DNA of 64,000 nucleotides, from assembly GCF_014647515.1 (NCBI RefSeq), contig NZ_BMPI01000031.1:1-64000 (forward strand), in the 5' to 3' direction. This document shows, in pieces, positions 46,075 through 54,974 of this stretch. The notes under the pieces were generated by a model, which was not told the DNA's origin, made no database searches, and was given only the letters and a program-made list of their open reading frames with translations. The position numbers and the translations under genes were made by a program. Position 1 is the first letter of the stretch. Every line of letters begins with the position of its first letter. This DNA comes from Dactylosporangium sucinum. Its GTDB lineage: Bacteria > Actinomycetota > Actinomycetes > Mycobacteriales > Micromonosporaceae.

Positions 46075-48549
46075 TCAGGCCCCGCGGAGGGCCGCGCCGT
46101 GCCGTTCGGCGGCCAGCGCGACCGCGGCGTCACGGGCCGCGAGCGTCTCCTCACCGGTGAGCGTCCGGTCGGGCGCCCGGAACGTGAGCTTGTAGGCGAG
46201 CGACTTGCGACCCTCGCCGAGCTGCGCTCCGGCGTAGACGTCGAACAACCGCACCGATTCCAGCAGCGGACCGGCCCCTTCGGCGAGGGTCGCCTCGACG
46301 TCGGCGGCCGGGGTGGCCGCATCGACGTCGAGCGCGACGTCGATGAGCGCGGTCGGGAACGACGACAGCCGCGGCGCGGGCCACGCACCCGGGATCGGCA
46401 GCAGGTCGAGGTCGAGCTCCATTGCGACGGTGCGCCGCGGCAGGTCCAGATCGGCACAGACGGCCGGGTGGAGTTCACCCGCGTGGCCCACCACCGTGTC
46501 ACCCACCAGGAGGGCGGCGCATCGCCCGGGATGCCAGGGCGCCTCGGCCGCCGGGCGGACGGTCAGCTCGACCCCGGCGGCATCGGCGGCGATGCGCGCG
46601 GCCTCGACCGCGTCGGCCCAGTCGGCCGGGCGGCCGGCGCCCCACCAGCCGGCGGGCTGGGCGTCGCCGGCGAGCACCGCGGCGACGTGCCACGGCTGGT
46701 GCGGCAGCAGCTCGTCGGCGGCGGCCAGCTCCGCGGCCGGCGGCGGTCCGTCGACCCCGGCGGCCGGCGCGACCGCGATCGGCCCGCGGGGCAGGAACAC
46801 CATGCCGACCTCGAACAGCGCGACGTCGCGCTGGCCGCGGCCGAGGTTGCGGCGCAGGGCGGCGAGCAGCGGCGGCAGCAGCGTGGTGCGCAGGCCGGGC
46901 TCCTCGTCGGAGAGCGGGTTGCGCAGCAGCACCAGGTCGCGGCGCGGGTCGCCGTCGGGGACGCGCATCGCGTCGAGGGTCGCCTGCCCCACGAACGGGT
47001 AGTTCAGCGCCTCGACGAACCCGGCGTCGGCGATCGCCCGCCCGACGGTGCGGCGGCGGCGCTGCGTCGCGCTGAGCCCGGCGCCGGGCGGCGCGATCGG
47101 CAGCTCGCTCGGGATCCGGTCGTAGCCGTCGAGCCGCAGCACCTCCTCGACCAGGTCGGCCGGGTCGTTGAGGTCGTGCCGCCAGCTCGGCGGGGTGACG
47201 GTGACGGTGTCGCCGGTGACCTCGGCCTGGGTGCCGATCATGGCGAGGACCTCGAGCACCCGCTCCGGCGTGTAGTCGATGCCGGCCAGCGCCGACGGGC
47301 GCGACAGCGGCATCGTGACCGGCGCCGGCGGCTGCACCGCGTAGACGTCGGTGACCCTCGGCTCGATCGTCCCGCCGCCGTACTCGGCCAGCAGCCGCGC
47401 GGCGCGCGCGCAGGCAGCGGCGGTGATCTGCGGGTCGACGCCGCGCTCGTACCGCTTGCCGGCCTCGCTCGGCAGCTTGTGCCGGCGGATCGTGCGCGCG
47501 ACCGACAGCGGGTCCCAGTGGGCCGCCTCCAGCAGCACGTCGACGGTCGCCGGCGACACCTCGGTCGTGGTGCCGCCCATGACGGCGGCGAGCGACACGA
47601 CGCCGGTGTCGTCGGCGATGACGATGTCCTGCGGGTCGAGGGTCCGCTGCACGCCGTCGAGCGTGGTGAGCTTCTCCCCCGCCGCCGCGCGGCGCACCAC
47701 GAGCGGGCCGGTGAGCTGCGCGAGGTCCCAGGCGTGCATCGGCTGGCCCAGCTCGACCATCACGTAGTTGGTGATGTCGACCGGCAGCGAGATGGACCGG
47801 ATGCCGGCCACCGTGAGCCGGTCCTTCATCCACTTCGGCGTCGCCGCGGCCGGGTCGACGCCGCGCACGGCGACGGCGGTGAACCGGTCGCAGGCGATGC
47901 TGTCGCGGACGTCGATGCGGTACGCCTCGGTGCCGTCGCCCTCCAGCGGGAGGATCGCCGCGACCGGGTCGCGGTAGGCGCCGCCGAGCGAGTGCGACAG
48001 CTCCCGCGCGATGCCGCGCACGGAGAAGCAGTACCCGCGGTCGGGCGTGACATTGATCTCGACCACGACGTCGTCGAGCCCGACGAGCGGCCGGGCCTCG
48101 TCGCCGGGCTTCGCCGAGTCGGCGGCCAGCACGATGATGCCGTCGTGGTCGTCGGAGACGCCCAGCTCGCGGCCGGAGCAGATCATGCCGTTGGAGACGT
48201 GGCCGTAGGTCTTGCGGGCCGAGATCGCGAACCCGCCGGGCAGCACGGCGCCGGGCCGGGCGACCACGACGAGGTCGCCCTCGGCGAAGTTGCGGGCGCC
48301 GCAGATGATGCCCTGGGGCTGGTCCTCGCCGACGTCGACCAGGCAGTACCGGATGGGCTTCTTGAGGCCGGTCAGCTCCTCGATCGACTCGACCCGGCCG
48401 ACGACGAGCGGCCCCTCGACGGCCGCGCCGGTGTCGGTCATCTCCTCGACCTCGAGGCCGACCTTCACCAGGGCCTTCTCCAGCCCGTCGGCGTCGAGGC
48501 CGGCCGGCAGGTCGACGTGCTCGCGCAGCCAGGACAGCGTTACGCGCAC
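46075..48549 (-). CDS. pheT: Phenylalanyl-tRNA synthetase beta subunit
   Basis: An 824-residue beta subunit of the (alpha-beta)2 enzyme. MRVTLSWLREHVDLP begins the B1 part, followed by the EMAP-like tRNA-binding domain (CGARNFAEGDLVVVARPGAVLPGG region), B3/B4 editing domain, B5 and a C-terminal ferredoxin-fold anticodon-binding domain (RLSSFPTALIDVALDVD). Full length. Starts one base after the pheS stop, so the pair is coupled. Followed by a hairpin terminator. Confidence 0.97.
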   Translation of the reverse strand: MRVTLSWLREHVDLPAGLDADGLEKALVKVGLEVEEMTDTGAAVEGPLVVGRVESIEELTGLKKPIRYCLVDVGEDQPQGIICGARNFAEGDLVVVARPGAVLPGGFAISARKTYGHVSNGMICSGRELGVSDDHDGIIVLAADSAKPGDEARPLVGLDDVVVEINVTPDRGYCFSVRGIARELSHSLGGAYRDPVAAILPLEGDGTEAYRIDVRDSIACDRFTAVAVRGVDPAAATPKWMKDRLTVAGIRSISLPVDITNYVMVELGQPMHAWDLAQLTGPLVVRRAAAGEKLTTLDGVQRTLDPQDIVIADDTGVVSLAAVMGGTTTEVSPATVDVLLEAAHWDPLSVARTIRRHKLPSEAGKRYERGVDPQITAAACARAARLLAEYGGGTIEPRVTDVYAVQPPAPVTMPLSRPSALAGIDYTPERVLEVLAMIGTQAEVTGDTVTVTPPSWRHDLNDPADLVEEVLRLDGYDRIPSELPIAPPGAGLSATQRRRRTVGRAIADAGFVEALNYPFVGQATLDAMRVPDGDPRRDLVLLRNPLSDEEPGLRTTLLPPLLAALRRNLGRGQRDVALFEVGMVFLPRGPIAVAPAAGVDGPPPAAELAAADELLPHQPWHVAAVLAGDAQPAGWWGAGRPADWADAVEAARIAADAAGVELTVRPAAEAPWHPGRCAALLVGDTVVGHAGELHPAVCADLDLPRRTVAMELDLDLLPIPGAWPAPRLSSFPTALIDVALDVDAATPAADVEATLAEGAGPLLESVRLFDVYAGAQLGEGRKSLAYKLTFRAPDRTLTGEETLAARDAAVALAAERHGAALRGA

Positions 48550-48550
48550 C

Positions 48551-49630
48551 TCAGGCCTCCCATCCGAACGCCCGCGCGTACCGCACGTCGCCCTCCACCA
48601 TGTCGCGCATGTCGCTCGCCTCGTTGCGGAACATCAGGGTGCGCTCGATCCCCATGCCGAACGCGAAGCCGGAGTACTCCTCCGGGTCGATGCCGCAGGC
48701 GCGCAGCACTCGCGGGTTGACCATGCCGCAGCCGCCCCACTCGACCCAGCGCGGGCCGTCGCGGTGCTGCGGGAACCACAGGTCCATCTCGGCGCCCGGC
48801 TCGACGAACGGGAAGTACGACGGGCGCAGCCGGGTCTTCGCCTCGGGGCCGAACATCATCCGGGCGAAGTGGTCGAGGGTGCCCTTGAGATGCGCCATCG
48901 TGATGCCCTTGTCGACGACCAGGCCCTCGACCTGGTGGAAGACGGGGGTGTGGGTGGCGTCGAGCTCGTCCGTGCGGTACACCCGGCCGGGGCAGACGAT
49001 GTAAATCGGGGGCTTGCGGGTCGTCATCGTGCGCGCCTGCACCGGCGAGGTGTGGGTGCGCAGGACGATCCGGGAGTCCTCCTCGACCCCGGCGGCGGCG
49101 ACGAAGAACGTGTCCATCATCGAGCGCGCCGGGTGGTCGGGGTGCATGTTGAGGGCGTCGAAGTTGTACCACTCCCACTCGACCTCGGGGCCCTCGGCGA
49201 TCTCGTACCCCATGCCGACGAACAGGTCGCCGACCCGCTCCATGATCTTCGTCAGCGGGTGCAGGGCGCCGCGGGGCCGGCGGTCGACCGGCAGCGTGAC
49301 GTCGACGGCCTCCTCGACCAGGACCCGCTCCTCGCGCTCGGCGGTGAGGGTGGCGAGGCGCGCGTCGTAGGCGGCCTGCACGGCGACGCGGGCCACGTTG
49401 ACCCGCTTGCCGGCATCAGCCTTGGCGGCCGGCGGCAGGCTGCCGATCTCGCGGCGCGCCAGGGAGACCGGGGCGCGGTCGCCCAGGTGCTGGTGCTTCA
49501 GCGCGGCGAGCGCGTCGAGGTCGCCCGCTCCCGCGAACGCCTTCTCGGCCGCGGCGACGGCGTCGTCGAGTGCGCCCTGGTCCAGCAGCGCGGCCTGTTT
49601 CGGATCGTACGGATCATTGCGGTACGTCAT
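48551..49630 (-). CDS. pheS: Phenylalanyl-tRNA synthetase alpha subunit
   Basis: A 359-residue class II catalytic subunit. Motif 2 VYRTDELDATHTPVFHQVEG and motif 3 GFAFGMGIERTLMFRN are intact, and the N-terminal coiled coil spans about 20-100. The ATG follows about 140 bp of gap after the rRNA methyltransferase gene; no T-box or Phe-rich leader peptide was evident. Confidence 0.97.
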   Translation of the reverse strand: MTYRNDPYDPKQAALLDQGALDDAVAAAEKAFAGAGDLDALAALKHQHLGDRAPVSLARREIGSLPPAAKADAGKRVNVARVAVQAAYDARLATLTAEREERVLVEEAVDVTLPVDRRPRGALHPLTKIMERVGDLFVGMGYEIAEGPEVEWEWYNFDALNMHPDHPARSMMDTFFVAAAGVEEDSRIVLRTHTSPVQARTMTTRKPPIYIVCPGRVYRTDELDATHTPVFHQVEGLVVDKGITMAHLKGTLDHFARMMFGPEAKTRLRPSYFPFVEPGAEMDLWFPQHRDGPRWVEWGGCGMVNPRVLRACGIDPEEYSGFAFGMGIERTLMFRNEASDMRDMVEGDVRYARAFGWEA

Positions 49631-49769
49631 CAGACTCTTCCCACGCGAGATTGGCCTCGGACAGTGTAGTGAGGTCCGCCCGCCGGATCGTGGGAGGCGT
49701 CAGGAGGCGTGCGAGAGCGCCTGTCGCCCACCGTCACCGGCGGGCCGCATAAACAGGACGCTCACGGAT

Positions 49770-50564
49770 CTACTCCCTCATCGCTTTCGCGGAACTGTAC
49801 AAGCATACCGCCGCGGCCGCAGCCAGATTGAGGCTCTCGGCGCCGCCCAGCAGGGGCACCCGGACGCGGGCGTCGGCACGCGCCTTGGCGTCCTCGGGCA
49901 GGCCGTGTGCCTCGGAGCCGAACAGCCAGGCGGTCGGCGCGCCGAGCGTCCCCGTATCGAAAAGGTCGAACAGGTCCACCGGCCCGTAGCCGTCGGCGGC
50001 GAGCACCCGCAGGCCCGCGGCGCGCAGCGCGTCGACGGTCGTCGCGGTGTCGCGGGCGCGGACGACGTCGACGTGGAACAGGCTGCCGGCGGAGGCGCGG
50101 ACGGCCTTGCCGTTGTACGGGTCGACGCTGTCGCCGGCGAAGACCACGGCGGACGCGCCGGCGGCGTCGGCGGTGCGCAGGACGGTGCCGGCGTTGCCGG
50201 GGTCGCGGATCTCGACGCACACGGCGACGAGGCGGGGCGCGCGGGCCAGGGCCTCGGCGAGCGGCACGTCGCGCTGCCGGCAGACGGCGACCATGCCCTG
50301 CGGGTTCACCGTCTCGGTGAGCGCCTCCAGGGCGGCGTCGTCGACGAGGCTCGCGTCGCGGGTCAGCTCGGGATGGCGCTCGTGCGCGTCGGCGGTGCAG
50401 AACAGCTCGGCGACGACGCCCGCGCGGAGCGCCTCGCGGACCGCCTGCGGACCCTCGGCCAGGAACCGGCCGGTCTCGTCGCGGTCGCGGCGGCGCTGCA
50501 GGCGCCGGGCAGCGACAACCCGGGGGGTCCGCGTGGTGAAGACCGCCCCGGGTTGCCGGATCAC
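49770..50564 (-). CDS. SpoU/TrmH-family RNA 2'-O-methyltransferase
   Basis: A 264-residue SPOUT-fold enzyme. The three SpoU motifs are clear: VEIRDPGNAGTVLRTADAAG (1), LFGSEAHGLP (2) and SLNLAAAAAVCLY (3). The N-terminal ~80 residues form the L30e-like substrate-binding part. It probably methylates 23S rRNA or tRNA. The GTG at 50564 follows the rplT stop by one base; a TTG inside rplT is less likely. Its place between rplT and pheS is common in actinobacteria. Confidence 0.9.
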   Translation of the reverse strand: MIRQPGAVFTTRTPRVVAARRLQRRRDRDETGRFLAEGPQAVREALRAGVVAELFCTADAHERHPELTRDASLVDDAALEALTETVNPQGMVAVCRQRDVPLAEALARAPRLVAVCVEIRDPGNAGTVLRTADAAGASAVVFAGDSVDPYNGKAVRASAGSLFHVDVVRARDTATTVDALRAAGLRVLAADGYGPVDLFDLFDTGTLGAPTAWLFGSEAHGLPEDAKARADARVRVPLLGGAESLNLAAAAAVCLYSSAKAMRE

Positions 50565-50565
50565 G

Positions 50566-50928
50566 TCAGGCCGCGGCAACGGCCGTCTTCGCCACCTGGA
50601 CCAGGCCGCTGAACGCCTTGGCGTCGCTCACCGCGAGCTCGGCGAGGATCTTGCGGTCGACCTCGACGCCGGCGAGGCGCAGGCCCTGGATGAGCCGGTT
50701 GTAGGTCAGGCCGTTGGCGCGGGCCGCCGCGTTGATCCGGGTGATCCACAGCTGGCGGAAGTCGCCCTTGCGGTCACGGCGGTCGCGGTAGGCGTACTGC
50801 ATCGAGTGCAGCACCTGCTCCTTGGCCTTGCGGTACAGCCGGGAGCGCTGGCCCCGGTAGCCGCTGGCGGTCTCCAGGACGGTGCGGCGCTTCTTCTGGG
50901 CGTTCACTGCCCGCTTCACGCGTGCCAC
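50566..50928 (-). CDS. rplT: 50S ribosomal protein L20
   Basis: A 120-residue basic protein: MARVKRAVNAQKKRRTVLE start, RSRLYRKAKEQVLHSMQYAYRDRRDRKG, and LWITRINAAARANGLTYNRL. Assembly protein of the large subunit and, in several bacteria, a repressor of this operon through the leader RNA. A GC-rich hairpin separates it from rpmI. Confidence 0.98.
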   Translation of the reverse strand: MARVKRAVNAQKKRRTVLETASGYRGQRSRLYRKAKEQVLHSMQYAYRDRRDRKGDFRQLWITRINAAARANGLTYNRLIQGLRLAGVEVDRKILAELAVSDAKAFSGLVQVAKTAVAAA

Positions 50929-51016
50929 GGTTCGTACTCCTCATGCGAGACCGGCCCGGGGAGATGGGCCGGCCGGAAAGAAACGGTCAAAGTCGGGGGG
51001 TTTGTGGCGCAGCGGG

Positions 51017-51211
51017 TCAGAGGCCGAGCAGCTTCTTGATCTTCCGGGTCTCGGTGCCGGCGAGCTCGACGTTGCCGCTCAGGCGGCGGGTGCGCTTGGT
51101 GGGCTTGACCTCGAGCAGGTGGCGCTTGCCGGCCGGCTCGGCGAGGAACTTGCCCTTGCCCGTGATCTTCACGCGCTTCTTCATCCCGGAGTGCGGCTTG
51201 AACTTCGGCAT
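51017..51211 (-). CDS. rpmI: 50S ribosomal protein L35
   Basis: 64 residues, very basic: MPKFKPHSGMKKRVKITGKG start and RLSGNVELAG centre. The MPKFK ATG is used; an upstream in-frame ATG adds 11 non-conserved residues. Between infC and rplT as usual. Confidence 0.97.
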   Translation of the reverse strand: MPKFKPHSGMKKRVKITGKGKFLAEPAGKRHLLEVKPTKRTRRLSGNVELAGTETRKIKKLLGL

Positions 51212-51355
51212 GCTGGTGTTGCCCTTCATGAGGTGCGCCGGCACCCTGATCTTGCCGTGGTCAGGGTGCCGTGACGCGCCGGCGCGCAGCCGAGAACCCC
51301 GCGTGGTGCAGGTCCCGCCCGCACGACGCGGTTGGTTGATATGTGTCGGTGCTGG

Positions 51356-51973
51356 TTATGCCTGGTCTGCGGTGACGACCTCGGGCACGGCGGCTGGTTC
51401 ACCCTCCGAGCCCGCGCCGCCGTCCGCCTTGGTCTCGCGGGACTGGGTCGCCGCGGCCTTCACGTTGCGGTGCGGTGCCAAGACCATGATCATGTTGCGG
51501 CCGTCCTGCTTGGGCGCGGCCTCGACGAAGCCCAGCTCCTGGATCTCCTCCGAGAGCTTGCGCAGCAGCCGGAACCCCAGCTCCGGGCGGCTCTGCTCGC
51601 GGCCACGGAACATGATCGTTACCTTGACCTTGTCGCCCGCCTTCAGGAACCGCACCACGTGACCCTTCTTGGTCTCGTAGTCGTGCGGGTCGATCTTCGG
51701 GCGGAGCTTCATCTCCTTGATGACGGTCTGCTGCTGGTTACGCCGGGCTTCCCGGGCCTTGAGCGCGCTCTCGTACTTGAACTTGCCGAAGTCCATGAGC
51801 TTGCAAACGGGCGGGCGTGCCATGGGCGCAACTTCGACCAGGTCCAGGTCCACGTCGGCGGCCAGCTGCAGAGCGCGCTCCAGGGGGACGATGCCCACCT
51901 GCTCACCCTCCGGGCCGACCAGCCGGACCTCACGTGCCCGGATCTGCTCGTTGACGCGTGGCTCGACGCTGAT
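51356..51973 (-). CDS. infC: Translation initiation factor IF-3 with an ATC start codon
   Basis: 205 residues if it starts at ATC 51973. The conserved N-terminus (SVEPRVNEQIRAREVRLVG) lies upstream of the first ordinary start (GTG 51898), and in-frame TGA closes the frame a few codons further on, with no ATG, GTG or TTG between. GAGGAGG lies four bases before the ATC. IF-3 in E. coli likewise starts at a rare AUU and represses itself by rejecting it. Domain 1 is the NTD, then the linker helix KYESALKAREARRNQQQ and the C-terminal domain with FRGREQSRPELG. A non-conserved acidic tail of ~35 residues follows. Confidence 0.92.
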   Translation of the reverse strand: MSVEPRVNEQIRAREVRLVGPEGEQVGIVPLERALQLAADVDLDLVEVAPMARPPVCKLMDFGKFKYESALKAREARRNQQQTVIKEMKLRPKIDPHDYETKKGHVVRFLKAGDKVKVTIMFRGREQSRPELGFRLLRKLSEEIQELGFVEAAPKQDGRNMIMVLAPHRNVKAAATQSRETKADGGAGSEGEPAAVPEVVTADQA

Positions 51974-52209
51974 GTGGCCTCCTCGATCGGTGTTTCAACT
52001 CCGGTGGTCGACGCTGGACCCAAACGCTGGGCCTCCAAAACGGAAAGGCCCCGCCGCGCTTGTGCGCATGCGAGGTCCCATTCGACCGACGCCAGCCCGG
52101 CGGGCCGTGACGGTCAGACCGGACCCGGCCGCCTTGCGCCGCACGGGTGGGAGCCTGGTGCGCTCCGCTTCGAACATCCCACCCGGAGGCAGGATGCGGT
52201 CGACGCCGA
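51974..52209 (-). other. Leader region of the infC-rpmI-rplT operon
   Basis: About 235 bp without a gene on the minus strand, with GC-rich pairing segments (GGACCCAAACG-type and GGGGCC/AGGCCC). In other bacteria this leader carries the L20 or IF-3 control site. I cannot define a specific fold by eye. Confidence 0.4.
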
Positions 52210-52674
52210 CTACTCTACCACGCCCGCCGCGCGGCTCGCGGTGTGCGCGGTGTGCAGGGCCCGCAGGCGGCGGGCGGCCTGCACCGCATACTCCTTGTCG
52301 GCCATCTGCACCGCCATGACCGCGACCCGCTCGTCGTCCTCGAGGTCGAGGGTGAGCCACGGGGTGCCCCGGCCGAACGTGACGGCGCGGACCACGTCCC
52401 ACGGCAGGTCGTAGGACCCGACGATGTTGCGCACCCGCACGCCCTGCTCGTCGGCGACGACCCGCGGCCGGGTCATCAGCAGGATGCCGGCGGCGGCGCA
52501 CAGGCCCAGGCCGATCATCGCGGCCTGGTCGCCGCGCTGGAAGTAACCCGGGCCGTCGCCGGTCTTGCCGTGCAGGCCGAACGCGATGAGGGTGAAGACC
52601 ACGACGACGACCGCCGCCAGGACGTAGGCGATGACGCGGGCCCGCTGCGGGCGTGCGGAGACGGTGCTGCTCAC
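52210..52674 (-). CDS. Membrane PH-domain protein
   Basis: A 154-residue protein with two hydrophobic helices (VIAYVLAAVVVVVFTLIAFG, AMIGLGLCAAAGILLM) and then a bacterial PH-like domain (RVVADEQGVRVRNIVGSYDL, WDVVRAVTFGRGTPWLTLDL). This arrangement is very common in actinobacteria (bPH6 type). The His-rich tail is variable. Role unknown. 17 bp downstream of hisG on the same strand. Confidence 0.75.
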   Translation of the reverse strand: MSSTVSARPQRARVIAYVLAAVVVVVFTLIAFGLHGKTGDGPGYFQRGDQAAMIGLGLCAAAGILLMTRPRVVADEQGVRVRNIVGSYDLPWDVVRAVTFGRGTPWLTLDLEDDERVAVMAVQMADKEYAVQAARRLRALHTAHTASRAAGVVE

Positions 52675-52690
52675 GGGTTCGAGTGTGCCA

Positions 52691-53545
52691 CTACAGCCGG
52701 CACGCGTGGATGTCGGTCACCAGGATGGCGCGCGCGCCCACGTCGTACAGCTCGTCCATGATCCGGTGCATCTCCTCGCGCAGCACCATGGCCTGCACCG
52801 CGACCCATCCCTCGCGGTGCAGCGGGGAGATGGTCGGCGACTCGATGCCGGGGGTCAGCGCGACGGCGGCGTCGAGCGAGTCGGCCCGCACGTCGTAGGC
52901 GAGCATCACGTAGCGGCGGGCCACCAGGACGCCCTGCAGGCGGCGCAGGAGCTGCTTGAACCCGGCGTTCCCGGTGTCCGAGCCGGCCCGGCGGATGAGC
53001 ACCGCCGACGAGCGCAGGATCGGCTCGCCGAGCGTCTCCAGGCCGGCCTGGCGCAGCGTGGCGCCGGTCTCGACGACGTCGGCGATCACGTCGGCGACGC
53101 CCAGCCGGATGGCGTTCTCGACCGCGCCGTCCAGGCGGATCACCTCGGCGGTGACGCCGTGCTCGGCGAGGTACCGCTGCATCACGCCCGGATAGGCGGT
53201 GGCCACCCGCAGGCCGGCCAGGTCGCCGGGCTCGGACCCCTTCAGCGAGCCCGGCACCGCGGCGAAGCGGAACGTGGCCTTGCCGAAGCCGAGGTCGAGC
53301 AGCTCCTCGGCGTCGCTCTCGGCGTCGATGAGCAGGTCCCGGCCGGTGATGCCGAGGTCGAGGTCGCCCGAGCCGACGTAGGTGGCGATGTCGCGGGGGC
53401 GCAGGTAGAAGAACTCGACGTCGTTGGCGACGTCACGGCAGAGCAGGTCCTTGGGGTCGCTGCGCTGGCGGTAGCCGGCCTCCTGCAGCATCTGGGCGGC
53501 GGGGCCGGAGAGGGTTCCTTTGTTGGGGACGGCGATGCGCAGCAT
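52691..53545 (-). CDS. hisG: ATP phosphoribosyltransferase (long form)
   Basis: First step of histidine synthesis, joining ATP and PRPP. 284 residues: MLRIAVPNKGTLSGPAAQML start, DLDLGITGRDLL and the PRPP loop ADVIADVVETGATLRQAG. The C-terminal ACT-like domain (AVALTPGIESPTISPL, VLREEMHRIMDELYDVGA) marks the long, hexameric, histidine-inhibited form; no hisZ is needed. AAAGGAG lies before the ATG. Confidence 0.97.
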   Translation of the reverse strand: MLRIAVPNKGTLSGPAAQMLQEAGYRQRSDPKDLLCRDVANDVEFFYLRPRDIATYVGSGDLDLGITGRDLLIDAESDAEELLDLGFGKATFRFAAVPGSLKGSEPGDLAGLRVATAYPGVMQRYLAEHGVTAEVIRLDGAVENAIRLGVADVIADVVETGATLRQAGLETLGEPILRSSAVLIRRAGSDTGNAGFKQLLRRLQGVLVARRYVMLAYDVRADSLDAAVALTPGIESPTISPLHREGWVAVQAMVLREEMHRIMDELYDVGARAILVTDIHACRL

Positions 53546-53590
53546 GGCGCGGGCTCCTTTGTGCGTCGTTGGGGGAAGGCGGGTGTCCGA

Positions 53591-53854
53591 CTAGAGATGT
53601 CGGTACACGTCCTCCAGCGACAGCCCGGTGGCCAGCATCAGGCACTGCACCTGGTAGAGCAGCTGGGACAGCTCCTCGGCGGTGCGCTCCGGCCCCTCGT
53701 GCTCGGCCGCCATCCAGCTCTCGGCGGCCTCCTCGACGACCTTCTTGCCGATGAAATGGACGCCCTTCTCCAGCGCCGCGACGGTGCCGGATCCCGGGGT
53801 GCCCGCCTCGGCCTTGGCGGCCAGCTCGGCGAACAGCTCGTCGAAGGTCTTCAC
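53591..53854 (-). CDS. hisE: Phosphoribosyl-ATP pyrophosphatase
   Basis: Second step of histidine synthesis; MazG-like fold. 87 residues, the usual size: MKTFDELFAELAAKAE start, GTVAALEKGVHFIGKKVVEEAAE with the metal Glu set, and LYQVQCLMLATGLSLEDVYRHL. The GTG at 53854 matches the family length; GACAAT eight bases upstream suggests a leaderless start. hisE then hisG, 45 bp apart, the usual order. Confidence 0.95.
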   Translation of the reverse strand: MKTFDELFAELAAKAEAGTPGSGTVAALEKGVHFIGKKVVEEAAESWMAAEHEGPERTAEELSQLLYQVQCLMLATGLSLEDVYRHL

Positions 53855-53960
53855 GGGCACGAATTGTCGCAGGCTCCGGCCCCGGCACGGAATCCATATC
53901 TCGACAGGCGTGTCGTGCCTCACGCCACCGCGCTGCACGCCGCCGCTGCACGCCGCCGCT

Positions 53961-54974
53961 TCACCCCACCGTGAACTCGTGGTCGTCGACGGCCTGCACA
54001 CTGCTGTCCTGCATCGAGACGTACCACGACTCCACCGTGTAGCGACCGGGCGGCAGCGTCACCGGCACCCGCGCCTCGCCGAGCGCCGGCGCGCCCGCAC
54101 TCAGCTGGACGGTCCGCTCGAACACGACCTTCCCCCCGGCGCCGCGGATCCGCAGCTGGACGGTGCCCTCGTGGACCACGCCCGCGAGGTACACCGTGAA
54201 ACTCCGGCCGGCCTGCTGGTCCTGCTGCGGGTCGATCACCCAGACGGGGCCCTGGACCTCGGTCATCGGCGCCTGGCGCAGCGGGCCGCCCGCGTCGACG
54301 CTCCCCCACAGCTTCGCCACGGGAGCGCCGTCGACCACGAGACGGATCGCGTCGGCCTTCTTGATCGAGGTGTACGTGCTGGCGGCGGCCACCGTGTACA
54401 CCAACTGCTGCACGGCGAGGGCCCGGGCGCCGTCGCGCGCGTCGGCGCCGACGTCCCCGAGGTCGACCGTCACGGCCTTGCCGTCGATCGACACGCCACG
54501 GACCGTGATGCCCGGGGGCCAGGCCGTGCCGTAGTCCGGGTCGCGCGCCTCGCCCGTCAGCGACTCGCGGACGGCGGCGGCGATGCGGTCGGCGTCGGTG
54601 TCGGCGGTCAGCGGGACGGCGTGGAACTCGCGGTACAGCATCCCGTTGCGGATGAAGTAGACCGGCAGCTGCACGCTCGCCGGCGACGGGGCCGCCGACG
54701 CGCTCGGCGGCGCCGGCGACGGGGTGACGCGGCTCGCGGTGGCGGCCGGCTGGGGGTCGGGCTCCGGCCCGCGCTCCGGCGCGAACACGACCACGGCGGC
54801 CGCCACGGCGGCGGCCACCGCGCCGGCGGCGCCGATCATCGCCCAGCCGCTGCGGCGCCGCCCGGCGGTGCGCATCCGGATCCGGGCCAGCGCGTCGGGC
54901 GCCGGCTCGACCTCGACCGCGCGGGCCCGCAGCGCGTCGCGCAGCCGGTCCTCGGGCGTCTCGCCTGGTCTCAT
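53961..54974 (-). CDS. GerMN-domain membrane protein with Gmad2-like C-terminus
   Basis: A 337-residue protein: ~45 residues of cytosolic N-terminus, one transmembrane helix (AMIGAAGAVAAAVAAAVVVF), a Pro/Ser/Ala linker, a GerMN domain at about 95-225 (VYFIRNGMLYREF, DRIAAAVRESLTGEA, VTVDLGDVGAD) and a C-terminal immunoglobulin-like Gmad2 domain (GPVWVIDPQQDQQ, TVQLRIRGAGGKVVFERTVQ, VPVTLPPGRYTVESWYVSMQ). GerMN proteins occur with spore or cell-wall functions and LpqB-like sensors. The ATG overlaps the stop of the ECF sigma gene, so it is part of its regulon and may act as its membrane partner. Confidence 0.8.
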   Translation of the reverse strand: MRPGETPEDRLRDALRARAVEVEPAPDALARIRMRTAGRRRSGWAMIGAAGAVAAAVAAAVVVFAPERGPEPDPQPAATASRVTPSPAPPSASAAPSPASVQLPVYFIRNGMLYREFHAVPLTADTDADRIAAAVRESLTGEARDPDYGTAWPPGITVRGVSIDGKAVTVDLGDVGADARDGARALAVQQLVYTVAAASTYTSIKKADAIRLVVDGAPVAKLWGSVDAGGPLRQAPMTEVQGPVWVIDPQQDQQAGRSFTVYLAGVVHEGTVQLRIRGAGGKVVFERTVQLSAGAPALGEARVPVTLPPGRYTVESWYVSMQDSSVQAVDDHEFTVG

